Assembly: GCF_030272615.1 (NCBI RefSeq)
Contig: NC_081405.1
Span: forward strand, 155,725,454-155,789,453
Length of the DNA stretch: 64,000 bases
Source of the DNA: Cryptomeria japonica
Taxonomy: Eukaryota > Streptophyta > Pinopsida > Cupressales > Cupressaceae
Reading direction: 5' to 3'
Below the pieces are notes generated by a model. The model ran no database searches. It was not told the DNA's origin and was given only the letters and a program-made list of their open reading frames with translations. Positions 49,767 through 62,329 of this stretch are shown here, piece after piece (position 1 is the first letter of the stretch; the number at the start of each line of letters is the position of its first letter). The position numbers and the translations under genes are program-made.

Positions 49767-50375
49767 ATGAGATGCTATAACTGCAATCAGATGGAGCACT
49801 CGGCCTACAAGTATCCAGAGAAGGCCTCAACTTCTCATGGTGGTGAGAGGAGAACCACCTTGACTCAAGAAGATTCAAGGAGTGTGACATCTCCTAAAGT
49901 GAATTTGACATTGGAGATGGGAGAGATCCTGATGATCAAGAGAACGTTGCTAAAGGAACCAATGAAGACTGAGCCACCCCAAAGAAAGGATTTGTTTAGA
50001 GTCAACTGCAAGATTCAAGGTAAGGTTTGTAAAGTTGTCATAGATTCAGGGTCTAATGATAACATTATATCTTTGGAAGCAGTAAAGAAGTTGAAATTGG
50101 AAATAATACCCCATAGTTGTCCATATAGAGTCAATTGGTTGAACAAAGGGAAACACATACTCATCAATGAACAAGCATGGGTAGAGTTCAGTATTGGGGG
50201 GTATAAGGATAAAATTTTGTGTGACATCCTTCCAATGGATGCTTTCCATCTTTTTCTTGGCAGACCATGGCAGTTTAACAGAAAGGATCATCATGATGGA
50301 GAAAACAATGCTTACTCTTTCCAAAAGGATGGTGTGACCTTTAGGATACAGTCAGTGGTAGAAGGGGATCCATAG
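49767..50375 (+). pseudogene. Gypsy-1 zinc knuckle and protease
   Basis: The 202-codon frame opens with a CCHC-type knuckle CYNCNQMEHSAYKY whose last Cys is Tyr. A retropepsin-like domain follows: FRVNCKIQGKVCKVVIDSGS (the catalytic DSG at 50043-50051 is kept), then NIISLEAVKKLKL, then MDAFHLFLGRPWQF. In intact elements this aspartic protease cuts the polyprotein. The stop at 50373 separates it from the RT. Confidence 0.85.
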
Positions 50376-50429
50376 CATGTAGGATCTAGTGTGATGATGG
50401 TAGGGGAAAAATAATTCCTTGATACACTA

Positions 50430-51900
50430 AAAGAGGAAGGTGGAGTAGGTTTTTATTTGATTGTGAAGCCCAAGGAAGAAAGGAAGAAAGGTGTGAGTGA
50501 GGTAGGACCTCAGGAGGTCATGGAACTACTAGACCAATACAAAGGAGTGGTTGCAGAAGACATACCTGATTCCCTGCCACCTATCAAAGATATTAGTCAT
50601 CAGATTGACCTCATATCAGAGTAGTACTTCCTAATAAGGTAGCATATAAAATGACCCCACAGTAGAATGAAGAGATAGCTAGGCAAATTCAAGAGCTCCT
50701 AGATAAGGGGTTGATAAGAAAGAGCCTTAGCCCATGTGTAGTACCTACTATTTTAGCACCAAAGAAGGATGGGAAATGGAGACTTTTCATTGATTCTAGG
50801 GCTATCAATAGGATAAACATCATATATATAGGTTTCCTATTCCAAGAATAGATGAGCTAATGAATTATTTAGGGGGAGCTACCTATCTCTCTAAAATTGA
50901 TCTCAAGAGTGGGTACCATCAAATAAGGATAACAGAGGGGGATGAATGGAAGACTGCATTTAAAACCAATGAAGGGTTGAATGAATGGCTTGTGATTCCT
51001 TTTGGTCTTTCAAATTCCCCTAGCACCTTTATGAGACTAATGAATGAAGTGTTGCAGGAGTTTATATGGAAATTTGTGGTAGTCTACCTTGATGATATAT
51101 TGGTGTTCAGTAAGAGCAAGGAGGAGCACTTGAAACACTTGGAGATAGTCTTGAAGTGGTTGCAAGAACAAAAGTTGATGATAAATTTAGAAAAGTGTAA
51201 CTTCATCAAGCTGGAGTTGGTGTACTTAGGTTTTGTCATCTCTAAGGGTGACTTGAAGATGGATTATTCCAAGGTAGAGGCTATTCTAAACTGGCCTACA
51301 CCTAAGACAGTCAGAGAGGTAAGAAGTTTTCATGGTTTGGCAACATTTTATAGGAAATTAATTAGGAATTACAGTGATATTTGTGCACCTATGTTGGAAA
51401 CCATCAAGGGTGGTGGTTAGGTGAAGCTTGTATGGACCAAAGAAGTAGATAAGAGTTTTGAATGTTTAAAACATAAAATTGCCAAGTACCAAGTCCTAGT
51501 ATTGCCAGATTTTAGTAAGGTCTTCACCATTGAATGTGATGCAAGTGGTTTGGCTACAGGAGAAGTATTGAACCAATAGGGGAGACTGGTAGCCTTTTTC
51601 AGTGAAAAACTAAATGAATCAAAGAGGAAGTATTCCTTGTATGATTTAGATTTGTATGCTATGGTGCAAGATCTGAAAAAGTGGAGGCATTACTTGCTTC
51701 CTATAGATTTTATTGTGTATACTGACAATCATGCTCTTAGTTTTTTGAATGGACAGGAGAAGCTCTGTCATAGACATATGAAATGGGTTGAAATTCTTCA
51801 AGCATAGACCTTCATCATCAAGCAAAAGAAAGGGGTAGCCAATAAGTTTGCAGATGCTCTAAGTAGGAGGGTGTTGACAGTGAAAGAAGTACAGTTGCAG
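50430..51900 (+). pseudogene. Gypsy-1 reverse transcriptase and RNase H
   Basis: Broken frames give HQIDLIS, AYKMTPQ, ELLDKGLIRKS, VVPTILAPKKDGKWRLFIDS (50740-50790). Then the 186-codon frame 50860-51420 has [40 protein letters not shown] (catalytic YLDD near 51085-51096) and [14 protein letters not shown]. After a stop at 51418 come RNase H blocks FTIECDASG, SEKLNESKRKYS, YDLDLYAMV and YTDNHAL, with stops at about 51578 and 51805. The catalytic residues that can be seen are largely intact, but the frame is not continuous. Confidence 0.88.
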
Positions 51901-52729
51901 AGTATGGGTGTTGAAGCACTCAAAGGATTGAATGAAGAGGAACAAGATTTCAAGGAAATATATAAGGTATGCTATGAGTTTGCAAATGCTTTTCATGGAG
52001 AATTTTTTGACTACACCTTGCATGATGGTCTTTTGTTCAAAGGGTGTCATTTATGTATCCCTAGATGTTCAATGAGGGATAATGTAGTAAAGGAGAAACA
52101 TAGTGGCAGTTTAGGAGGTCACTTTGGGATAAATAAGACTTTGGAACTAGTTAGGAGATTTTACTCTTGGCCGAAAATGCAAACTGATATCAGAAAGTTT
52201 GTGGAGATTTGTATTGTGTGTTAGAGAGAAAAGGGGGTCTCAACCAATGGACTATACCATTAGAAATTCTGAGTATGGATTTTGTGATGGGATTACCCAA
52301 GACAAAGATAGGTCATGATAGTGTGTTTGTTGTGATAGATAGGTTCAGTAAGATGGCTCACTTTATTCCTTGTAAAACAACAAATGATGCTAGCTATATT
52401 GCAGGATTGTTTTTCAAATAAATTGTTAGAATCCATGGGTTCCCTTTGAGTATTATATCTGATAGGGACAACAAGTTTGTAGGGCATTTTTGGAGAACCT
52501 TGTGGAAAAGGTTGGGTACAAATTTGTCTTTTAGCTCAGCCTATCACCCTCAAATCAATGGCCAAACTAAAGTTGTGAATATGTCATTGGAAAATCTTCT
52601 TAGATGTTTGACAAAGGATCATGGAAGTAGTTGGGATGTGGTGATACCTCAGGCAGAGTATGCCTATAATAATTTGATAAATAGGAGTATAGGCCTAAGT
52701 CCTTTTGAGATTATGTATGGTAGTCATCC
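51871..52729 (+). pseudogene. Gypsy-1 integrase, first part
   Basis: The zinc-binding domain reads SGSLGGHFGINKTLELVRRF...CIVC followed by a stop. The core keeps the first Asp ([11 protein letters not shown]) and the second (ISDRDNKFVG), but the third acidic residue of the D-D-E triad is Lys (GQTKVVN, codon AAA at 52569-52571; relatives have GQTEV). One stop sits at about 52420. The frame runs to LSPFEIMYGSHP, where Copia-C was inserted. Catalysis would be lost even if the frame were whole. Confidence 0.88.
52725..52729. repeat. Target-site duplication of Copia-C, left copy
   Basis: CATCC, identical to 60029-60033. The duplicated bases encode the His-Pro of the Gypsy-1 YGSHP motif. Confidence 0.9.
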
Positions 52730-54130
52730 TGATGGTATGATAAAAGAATAAGGATTCGGTCAACTACTGAGAGGGGGGGATGAATCATTAGATAGAAAAA
52801 CTGATAAACTTTCACCTTTCTCATAAATAACCTCTCAAGTAAACTTAGAACTATAAATGCAATATCTCTGTCAAGATAAAACTATCAACATAAACTTGAC
52901 AAGCTAAACCGGTTGATTGTTACAACAACTTGAAACTCACAATCATCCAAATACTTTTACTTGACATAAGTAAAACTTAATTTCAGATTGTTAAATGTAT
53001 CAAAGTGAAATAAGTACTTAAGAAATTCAACCATAGAAACATAACCACAAAAACATTCACCACTTGACACAATATTTTTGACATGGAAACCCAAATGGGA
53101 AAAAGCACAGTGAGATGAGACTCACAAGATAACTATCTGAACTCTTCTGAAGTTTTCCATGTTAGGATCAAAGCCTGTTAAAGCTTTTACAAAAAGTCCT
53201 ATTAAGAACAGATCTTGTTAGGGACCACCCAGTAAAGGGATTGACTATAATGCCTTGTTAGAAGAAATACCCTGTGAGGAGTAACCTTTGTAAAGGATTT
53301 AGAATCCAAGCTAATGGATCACCTTGTTAGAGGATTTGAATAACACCAAGCTTGTTAGAGCTTACTTGGTTAAGGGATTTAACTATTGTAATTGTTAGAA
53401 AACAACAGAGGTTTGTTGATCTATTTGAATAGCACTTCACTTGCTTGTTTAGATCCTTTTCATGCTCCTATCTGCCTTTACTCAAACTACAGATACATCA
53501 TCTAGTTCGGAAACCACACACTCAATTCAACTTTTCCAACACTTAAACTAAAACAACTCATCGACCTTATAAACAAATCAATTAGGTCAGTAACACAACA
53601 AAAACCTAATTCTCTCATAGAGATTACAAACAAGTCGGTTCAAGTATGACCATTGGATTACATAACAATCTCTGCACATCATTCAAGAAAGCCTCGACCG
53701 CTCCTTGATCACCACTTCATCGAGCTCAGTAACTCATCACGCTCTTTGCATTACATGAAATATACTTTCTCATTCCCTAGACAAAAAATATTAACTCAAC
53801 GTGCCAAAAACTCTTTGAAACTCTCATCATACAATATGCATACATGTCATAATCATTTCTACTCATCATCAGATCATAAACCAGTATAACCAATTCACCA
53901 AACTTAATCAGTTAGGGTTTATCAAAACAAAAGGTAGGGTTTACCAGTTCAACTCTTCAATACTTAGCAATATTGGTTCACTCCACAAACTTACCTATCA
54001 GTTACAGTTCCTTTCACTTAGCTCTTCCTACCGGTTACAAAACAACATTATCATAATAACATTACCGGTTTAATTGACATCAATGACAATATAACAAATC
54101 ATTAATGCAATCTTCATGCAAATTCCAACA
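52730..54130 (-). repeat. 3' LTR of Copia-C
   Basis: 1401 bp, the left LTR in window coordinates. Matches 58611-60028, and in layout also the solo LTR at 12041-13161. Confidence 0.92.
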
Positions 54131-54479
54131 ATCTCCCCCTTTGGCATTGATGGCAATACAAATATTAATACCATTGATTATTGTGATTGTGAATAGGAAT
54201 CCTGGTTTACATTTTACCATGTACTCTCCTTGTCTTCAGTTTGTCATTGGTTCTTTTCCACATAATCACATAGTTCTTCTCCCCCTTTGACAACAATGCC
54301 AAATTGAAACTAAAACATGCAATGTCAAACTCACTGTTCAGCATCAAAAATCTACAACTTTATTCTCCCCCTATGGAATAAATCCACTCCTACACCAATC
54401 CTGCTATAAAATTCTGCAAGTAGCTCTTAGACTGATGTAATCTACATCATTCTCAATTGACCTCATGAAGGGGTACAAC

Positions 54480-55782
54480 CCCTAGTTGACTTCTAAGATA
54501 CTCAAAAGTAGTCTTTAGTAAAGATATCTGCAAGCTGCTCCTTGGTAGAAACATGCTCCAAGATCACATCTTTACTCTGCACTTTTTCCCTCAAGAAATG
54601 ATACTTTATTCAATGTGCTTGGTTCCTATGTGCAATACAGGGTTCTTTGAAATATTTTTGGCACTGGTATTGTCACAAAAGACCTTTACAGGTTTAGTAA
54701 ACTTCATCTTGAAACCTTCCAAAATGTGTGCCATCTAGATAGCCTAGGTACAACTCATATAAGAAGCAACGTATTCAGCTTCAGCAGTAGATTGTGAAAT
54801 ACAACTCTACTTTTTGCTACTCCATGAAGTAAGTCTTCCTCCCAAAAAGAATGCTCCACCGTTTGTGCTTTTCCGGTCATCAACATTGCCTACCCAATCT
54901 GCATCTGTGTCCACCTTAAAGTCAACATTTTCTTCATATGGATGCCATAATCCATAGTCAATAGTACCTTTCAAATATCTGAAAAATCCTCTTGGTTGCT
55001 ATCAAATGTGTTTCCTTAGGATTCTTCTGAAATCTAGCAACTAGACCAACTGCATGAGCTATATTCGGTTTGCTGTGAACAACATAGTGCAATTTCCTAA
55101 TCATTGACCTATACTCCTTCTCATCAATAGATGTGGCCTCATCTGCCTTAGTCAACTTACAACTTGTAACCATTGGTGTCCCAACTAGTTTACAATCACT
55201 CATACTAAATGTCTTTAATACCTCTTTCACATATTTAGACAATGTGATGAAAATACTACTCTTCATTTGTTGTATTCGCAAACCTATGAAAATTTTTATC
55301 TCTCCAACTAGAGACATTTCAAACTCACTTTTCATTTCATTTCCAAAGTTATTTCTCATGTCATCATTTCCTCCAAATATGATATCATCCACAAATACTT
55401 CACTAACCAGTATCTTGTCTCCTTCAGATTTGAGATATATGTTACTATCTTCACAGGTTCTCTGAAATCCTATCTTCATTAGGTGTGAATGAAGTCTTTC
55501 ATACCATGCTCTCTATTCTTGCTTTAATCCATATAGTACCTTGTGAAAATTACATACCCTATCCTTCTTATCAGTTAAAGCATAACCATTTGGCTGCTCA
55601 ATGTATAGTGCTTCTTGCAGTATTCCATTCAAAAATGCAGATTTCACATCCATCTGATATACTTTGAATCTTTTATGAGCTGCAAAAGCCAGTAAAGTTC
55701 TGACACCTTCTAGTCTAGCCACTAGTGCAAAAGTATCATCATAATCTTCTCCTTCTTCTTTTGCATAACCTTTGCAAACCAA
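54480..55782 (-). pseudogene. Copia-C reverse transcriptase and RNase H
   Basis: Minus strand. RT frame 55782-55513: YQMDVKSAFLNGILQEALYI, VCNFHKVLYGLKQ. A stop near 55512 precedes RAWYERL. The same frame continues 55479-54958 with [12 protein letters not shown] (usual YVDD is FVDD), SMSDCKLVGTPMVTSC, KEYRSMIRKLHYVVHSKPNI. RNase H remnants with ISQSTAEAEYVASY-type text (54800-54770) and the tail down to about 54480 are broken by stops. Not functional. Confidence 0.85.
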
Positions 55783-55936
55783 TCTAGCTTTGTTGTGAAC
55801 TACAACACCATCTTCATTCAGCTTGTTCCTGAAAAACCCACTTAGTACCTATTACATTTTTATTCACCGGTCGAGGTACTAGAGTCCATGTGTTGTTCTT
55901 CTCAATTTTATCAAGCTCCTCCTCCATAGCTTTAAT

Positions 55937-57697
55937 CTAGTGATCATCACCAAATGCTTCCTTAGCAGTTCTAGGCTCAATAGTGGAGATCATGCAAGAA
56001 TTTTCTCTAATTCTTCTTCTGGTTAGCACTCCAGCATCCTTATCTCCAATAATTTTTTCAAGATAGTGATTGAGTCTCACATACCTCAGAATAATATGAT
56101 CATTATCTTTAGGTTCATTTTCTTCATTATCATCATCTTCTTCTGAGTCTACCTGATCCGGTTGAACTGGTACATCAGTATTTGATTTACTGGTTTTAGG
56201 TTTCATAGGTTTTGGTTCCAAAAACAAAATGCAAGGGTCTTGATCCTTTTTCTCCACACTCATTTCTCCTAAGACTTCAGGATACTCATCCACTTGAACA
56301 TCAGCACTCTCTATGATTCTCTGTGTCTAGTTGTTATAGCATTTGTAGGCCTTACTCTTCGTGGAATAACCAAGAAATATAATTTCATCACTTTTAGCCT
56401 CAAACTTGCTAATATAGTCACCTCTCTTAATAAAACATTTTTTTGCCAAATATCTTGAAATAACTAACATTATGTGTTCTACCATACCAATATTCATAAG
56501 GAGTACTGTCCTTACCTCTTTTTACCAAAATCATGTTCATTGTGCAGAAAATTGTGCTGACGGCTTCTCTCCAAAAAGTTTTCGCTACACCTCCTTGTAT
56601 CAACATTGTCCTAGTAGCTTCAACAATTGACCGGTTGTTTCTCTGCAATACCATTCTGTTGTGGTGTCCTTCGTGCAGAAAGTTGTCATTTAATACCACT
56701 TTCTTCATAATATGTAGTGAATTCCTCAGAAGTGAATTCTCTGCCTTGATCTGTCCTCAGACACTTTATCTTCTTTTCACTCTCCTTTTCAGCTAAGGCC
56801 CTAAATGCCTTGAACTTACCAAATGCCTCTGTTTTATCTTTCAAGAATGTGACCCACATCATCCTTGAGCAACCATCAATGAAGCTCATGAAATATCTAT
56901 CATCTTGAATACTTTTAGTCCTTATTGGTCCACATAGGTCTGTATAAACCAAATCTAACAGATGCTCTGCTAAAAAAGACTTGCTCTTGAAAGTTGAGGA
57001 TGTCATCTTTCCCAGTTGACATTCCTTACATAGAACATTAACCGGTTTGTCCAACTACCTTGGACTTACTCACTTTAACAATGTTAGCAAAATTCAAATG
57101 ACAAAATCTCCTATGCCAAAGCCAACTTTCATCTATTTTAGCAATTAAACAGTTGTTGACTTTAGGATTCAGGTGAAACGGGTTACCTTTAGTCTTCTTG
57201 TCGATTGCAATCAGTTCACCTTTGCTCCCATAGATTTTGCACATACCATTCTTAAACTCCAATGGGTATCCTTTGTCATTTAGTTGGGAAACACTCAACA
57301 GATTGTGCTTTAGACCTTCAACCCAGTAGACATCATCTGCACTGCACTTTCCATTAAGAGAAATAGTTCCCTTACCTTTAACCATGTAGGGTGAGTCATT
57401 ACCAAATCTTATAACTCTGCCATCAAATTCCTTCAAAGAAATAAATTTGTTCCAGTCACCGGTCATGTGATGTGAGCAACCAATATCAATGATCCAATCA
57501 TCATAATTATCCACACAAGAAATGTAAGCTTTTTCATCAAATGTCTCCTCTTTAATGGCTACAAAGACAAACTCTTCATTAGCATCACCATCAGATTCCT
57601 CATTAGTGATACCACCATCAACTACAATAAGACAATCTTTTTTTTCCTTTTCCCTTGTACTTCTTGAACTTCTCTCGCTTGTGCTCATTATCACCAT
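55937..57697 (-). pseudogene. Copia-C protease and integrase
   Basis: Frame 57697-57038 has the protease, DDWIIDIGCSHHMTGDWNKF, where the usual DSG reads DIG. Then come YWVEGLKHNLLSVSQL and the preintegrase SWLWHRRFCHLNF. A frameshift near 57045 leads to integrase 57054-56686: LCKECQLGKM, LVYTDLCGPIRT (first Asp), KCLRTDQGREF (second Asp). A second shift follows, with the TPQQNG region near 56670. Frame 56708-56427 carries NRSIVEATRTMLIQ and TPYEYWYGR. The acidic linker at 56293-55937 precedes RT. Confidence 0.85.
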
Positions 57698-58538
57698 TAG
57701 GATAGTTAGCAGCTATGTGTCCAATCTTGTTGCATGCAAAATATTTCAAAGGTAATTTACCTCTATATTTACCGATTCCTCTGGGCAACCGCTTGGCCAA
57801 CAATGCTTCAAGCTCAACTAAACTATCTTCATCATCAATTTATTTGGTGGATCTAGATTCATGAAAATGACTAACATATCTACTTTTCCTCATAGATGGG
57901 TTAGAAACAGAAGTTCTAAATGGTGATTCAAATTTCTGAACACTACCATCATAACCATTTAATTCAAAAGCAATAATCTTACCAATGATGGAGTCAAGGG
58001 TTACCTTTCTTTTGCCAATAGATTTTAGTTCCTAAATGGTTGCAACTCAGATAGCATAGACCGGTAGCAGGGTTATCAACACCTTACTAGCTATTATGGC
58101 ATCACCCATTTTACCACCAGCACTCTTGATCTCACCAACTATCTCTTTTATCCTCTGACCATATTGTTGGATATTCTCACCTTCAGCCATCTGCATGTCA
58201 TCAAACTTCCCTCTTAGACTCTCTTCCTTGGAAATCGTCACATGTTCATCACCACTATAAATCTCTTCAAATTTCTTCCATACCTCATAAGCAATCTCCA
58301 AACCATGAACATCAACATATTCAGCATCAGAAAAAGAACTAATAATAGCCTCCAGTTCTTGATTGTTTTCTAGTTGCTCTTTCTTCTAATCATCAGTCAT
58401 AATCCCACTAGGTGAAACTTATTGAGTACCAGCATGTTCCCAGTATTTATTGCCAAGAATATTTATATAAATTTTTATTCTATCACTCCATATTATGTAG
58501 TTCTCTCTATTAAACTTTGGACCTTCCTTCTTCATCAT
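57618..58538 (-). pseudogene. Copia-C gag
   Basis: Starts MMKKEGPKFNRENYIIWSDR at 58538. UBN2-type gag follows (EVWKKFEEIYSGDEHVTISK, LRGKFDDMQMAEGENIQQYG). At least five in-frame stops occur (near 58440, 58393, 58045, 58033 and 57840). The zinc knuckle YFACNKIGHIAANY has Tyr in place of the first and last Cys. It ends LLAKRLPRGIGKYRGKLPLK and runs into the protease frame after a shift near 57650. Confidence 0.85.
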
Positions 58539-58596
58539 GTTCTGCAAGATCTTTACCTCAAGTTGTTAGGCTTAGACCTTAGAGGATGTGAGATGA

Positions 58597-58608
58597 GCTT
58601 TGATACCA
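58597..58608 (-). other. Copia-C primer binding site
   Basis: Minus-strand TGGTATCAAAGC, two bases inside the 5' LTR. It differs at one base from the perfect initiator-Met complement seen in Copia-A and Copia-B. Confidence 0.8.
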
Positions 58609-58610
58609 AT

Positions 58611-60028
58611 TGATGGTATGATGAAAGAATAAGGATCTGGTCAACTATTGAGAAGGGGGAGTGAATCAATAGATACAAAAACTGATAAACTTTCACCTTT
58701 CTCAGAAATAACCTCCCAAGTAAACTTAGAACTATAAATGCAATATCTCTATCAAGATAAAATTGTCAAGATAAAACTTTCAAGATAAACTTGTCAAGCT
58801 AAACCAGTTGATTATTACAACAACTTGAAACTCACAATCATCCAAATACTTTTACTTGACATAAGTAAAACTTCATTTCAGATTGTTAAACGTATCAAAG
58901 TGAAATAAGTAGTTAAGCAATTCAACCATAGAAACATAACCACAAAAACATTCACCACTTGACACAATATTTTTGACGTGGAAAGCCAAATGGGAAAAAC
59001 CACAATGAGATGACACTCACAAGATAACTATCTGAACTCTTCTAAAGTTCACCCTGTTAGCAGCCAAGCTTGTTAAAGCTTTTACAAAAAGTCCTTTTAA
59101 GAACATATCTTGTTAGGAACCACCCAATTAAAGGATTAACTATAATGCCTTGTTAAAAGGAATACCCTGTGAGGAATAACCTTTGTAAAGGATTTAGAAT
59201 CCAAGCTAATGGATCACCTTGTTAGAGGATTTGAATAACACCAAGCTTGTTAGAGCTTACCCGGTTAAGGGATTTAACTGTTGCAATTGTTAGAAAACAA
59301 TAGGGGTTTGCTAATCTTTTTAAATAGCACTTCACTTGCTTTTTCAGATCCTTGTCATGCTCCTATCTGCCTTTACTCAAACTACAGATACATCATCTGG
59401 TTCAGCAACCACACATTCAATTCAACTTTTCCAACACTTAAACTAAAACAACTCATCGACCTTATAAACAAATCAATTAGGTCAGTAACACAACAAAAAC
59501 CTAATTCTCTCATAGAGATTACAAACAAGTCAGTTTAAGTATGACCATTGGATTACATAAAAATCTTTGCACATCATTCAAGAAAGCCTCGACCGCTCCT
59601 TGATCACCGCTTCATCGAGCTCAGTAACTCATCAAGTGCTTTGAATTATATGCAATATACTTTCTCATTTCCTAGATAAAAAACATTAACCCAACGTGCC
59701 AAAAACTCTTTGAAACTCTCTTCATACAATATGCATACGTGTCATAATCATTACCACTCATCATCAAACCATAAACCAATATAACCAATTCACAAAACTT
59801 AATCGGTTAGGGTTTATCAAAACAACAAGTAGGGTTTACCAGTTCAACTCTTCAATACTTAGCAATACCAATTCACTCCACAAACTTACCTATTGGTTAC
59901 AGTTCCTTTCACTTAGCTCTTCCTACCGGTTACCAAACAACATTATCACAATAACATTACTGGTTTAATTGAGTACATCAATGACAACATAACAAATCAT
60001 TAATGCAATCTTCATGCAAATGCCAACA
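58611..60028 (-). repeat. 5' LTR of Copia-C
   Basis: 1418 bp, the right LTR in window coordinates. It ends ATGCCAACA followed by the CATCC duplication. Confidence 0.92.
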
Positions 60029-60033
60029 CATCC

Positions 60034-60682
60034 AAGAGGATTCTTTGAATTGAGAGATATCAAGGAGTTGGACAAGAGGAGTGGACGTGCTGATGAATTT
60101 GTAGAGGCTATGAAAGAGGTGCATCAACTAGTCAGAGATACCTTACAACATAACAGTCAAAAAGTTAAAGAAAGAGTAGATCAGAGAAGGAGAGATGTGC
60201 AGTATCAAGTTGGTGACATGGTAATGGTTCATCTAAGCAAGGACAGGTTGCCCAAGGGAAGCCATAGCAAGTTGAGGATGAGAAGAATTGGACCTTGTAA
60301 ACTTTTGGATAAATATGGTCTTAATGCTTACAAAATTGAACTCCCTAATGATGTTTCTATTTCACCTATATTTAATGTTTCTTATCTAACATTGTTTAGG
60401 AATCCTACTACAAGAGAATGTGTAGGTGAATCTATTTAGGAAAGTGAAGAATGGATAAATCACTTACCATCTAAGGAGTCGCCTAAAATGGAGTGCATTT
60501 TGGATAGTAGGGAAGCCAAGAAAACCAAGCACAAGACCTATTTTGAACACTTAGTTAAATGGCAGGGCCTTCCAAACTCAGAAGCTACCTAGATGTTGGA
60601 GGAAGATACCAAAAAGAAGGGTGGTGATTTGCCGCAGTTAGTCTCTAAGAGGACTTTCAAGACAAATTTCACCCAGGGAATA
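60034..60682 (+). pseudogene. Gypsy-1 integrase C-terminal part and chromodomain-like tail
   Basis: Continues Gypsy-1 after Copia-C. GFFELRDIKELDKRSGRADE is followed by the integrase C-terminal block (RDVQYQVGDMVMVHLSKDRL, RRIGPCKLLDKYGLNAYKIE, LPNDVSISPIFNVSYL). A stop at 60437 is followed by MECILDSREAKKTKHKTYFE, then HLVKWQGLPNSEAT-stop-MLEED, which resembles a chromodomain with the usual Trp of the W-M/W-E pair lost to TAG. An open frame starting at 60014 begins inside the Copia-C LTR, so its first codons are not Gypsy sequence. Confidence 0.87.
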
Positions 60683-62324
60683 TGGTACAGGAGCACCTAC
60701 CTATGAAGGAATGAGCTAGAAACAAGATGATTTTCTATTAGTTAGAAGAAATGTAATAAGACCCTATGCATCCTTTTTGTAATTCAATTTCCTAGGAGTG
60801 TGACAAGTTTGTCCATGTTTGGGTCAAATTGTCATCTAGGGTCTGGTAGAGCAAATTGAGTCAATAAGGGTCACAATGGTCTAAATTGAGGGATCAAGTG
60901 ACCACAAGTCTATTTGAGTTATTTTTTATGTTTCAAAATAAAATATAATCATTTTGGGGGACTAGGATAGTCTAGAGTCTAAGTTGGTCGAATTATGCAA
61001 AAGTTGTCATATTGCCAATTTGTTGTCATGACAATTTTGTACATTTTGTAAATTGGGATTCTCCAACAGTCGGTCAATTTAAAAAATAGTTGGAGGAGGT
61101 TGTGGTCATTTGGGAAACACCTTTAAAGGCCCCAAACACCAAAGAATGTATGTTGGTTGAGTTTTGGTGATTTGGAAAAAAATTGAAGCATCAAGAACTG
61201 TTGAAAACTCGAAAAAAACCATTTAATTTTTGTTGATTGCCTATTGAAGGTGGATTGGTAAGAATGCTCGTGTCTTAGTTCCTATAACTATATTGTTTTA
61301 AAAAAAAATTAATTTTAGTGTGAAGTCTTGAAGTGATCATTACACCCATTCTACAAGCAAATCCCTATCAGGTAGCCTAAAACCCTTAAAACCCTAGGGT
61401 TTGACTGCAATAATGGGTTTTGGCCTATCAATCCTTAACTAAAATCTCTACCATTATAGGAGACGATAGGACACTATATCATATGTCAATACCAAAATAT
61501 ATTAATAGGATGCAATAGGGTAAAGAGGATGGAGAAGTAACCCTAGGTCTAGCATCTCTATGTGACAGACCAGTTTGATGAGTGCAGTGTATGAGAATTG
61601 AGAGGTAGAGCACTGGGAAAGGGTTTGAATGTGGTGGAAGAGTAGTTTGGAGGTTTTCATAATATTTCATGGTCAGTGGTGGTCATCCATTAGGAGAACC
61701 AAACTAGTTTGTGAAAGGCATTCAGTCAGATAGGTCTAAAAGCCATGTTAGGTTTGTTAGTGTAGCACTGGTTGGAATATCTGCAAGTTGATCCGGTATT
61801 GGAAACTGAGTTTTAGTTTATAGCTCCAAAAAGGGTATCTGAAAACATAATTTTTTTGTCTAGATCCTCAAGGTGTAAAAAGTTATCACACGATTCCTTC
61901 AAAAGGAGGCCTAATAGCAACCGATTCAGGTTTGTGGATGAGTGAGTCAAAATTGATGTTCCAGTGGATCTAAACCATGAAATAAGGTTTCATTTGTGTT
62001 AAAGTGTTATGAGAACAACCCTCCAAGGATTTTTGTATTGAATTGGTCAAGTGGGCCATTCAAACCTGTAAGCCTAGTAGCAGCCCACTCATTGTATGCA
62101 AGGGTGTGTGTAGTCACACAAGAGCTTAAGAAGTGTTAGTTGTCTGTAAGTGGACATAGTGGAGCCTTGGGTTTTTCCAAGGTGTTGTTTGGTGTCATTG
62201 AACCACTTCTTGACTTGGTTTTGTGTAAAGACCTTTGGAAACAGGGTTTATCGGTTGAGTCTCTGAGTCTTCAAAAGTTGACTGGTTAAGGTTTTCCTCT
62301 TTCTGGTCTGTTGCCTCCTCATCA
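60683..62324 (+). repeat. Right LTR of Gypsy-1
   Basis: 1642 bp from TGGTACAGGAGCACC to CTCCTCATCA, followed by TTAGG. Matches 47122-48759. Confidence 0.92.
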
Positions 62325-62329
62325 TTAGG
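62325..62329. repeat. Target-site duplication of Gypsy-1, right copy
   Basis: TTAGG, matching 47117-47121. It marks the point where Copia-B gag was cut. Confidence 0.85.

Larger units (their letters stand above)
52730..60028 (-). mobile_element. Copia-C, full-length decayed element nested in Gypsy-1
   Basis: A 7.3-kb minus-strand element. LTRs 52730-54130 and 58611-60028 begin, in plus coordinates, TGATGGTATGAT and end CCAACA. TSD CATCC lies on both sides. The primer site (minus) TGGTATCAAAGC is at 58608-58597, one base off the initiator-Met complement. The tract AAAGGGGGAGAT beside the 3' LTR (54142-54131, minus) is the polypurine tract. Gag, protease, integrase, RT and RNase H follow in Copia order with many lesions. 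Over ~345 aligned LTR bases I count about 28 differences (~92%). Confidence 0.92.
47122..62324 (+). mobile_element. Gypsy-1, chromovirus-like LTR retrotransposon, itself split by Copia-C
   Basis: LTRs 47122-48759 and 60683-62324 begin TGGTRCRGGAGCACCTACC and end CTCCTCRTCA. TSD TTAGG lies on both sides. The primer site TGGTATCAGAG is at 48763-48773. The coding order is gag, protease, RT, RNase H, integrase, which is the Gypsy order, with a chromodomain-like tail (YFEHLVKWQGLPNSEAT, about 60541-60590) typical of chromoviruses. Copia-C removed nothing but split the integrase C-terminal region at 52729/60034. In a ~310-base stretch of the LTRs I count about 21 differences (~93%). The coding region has many stops and shifts. 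Confidence 0.92.

Noticed and set aside
52730-52751. Last codons of the integrase open frame (after SHP)
   Set aside because: They read into the Copia-C LTR and are not Gypsy protein.
60014-60033. Apparent start of an ORF for the Gypsy-1 integrase tail
   Set aside because: The Met and next codons lie in the Copia-C LTR and the duplicated CATCC; it is not an original start.
62195-62329. C-terminal part of the Copia-B gag open frame
   Set aside because: These codons are Gypsy-1 LTR sequence beyond the TTAGG duplication. The true gag ends at the insertion point.
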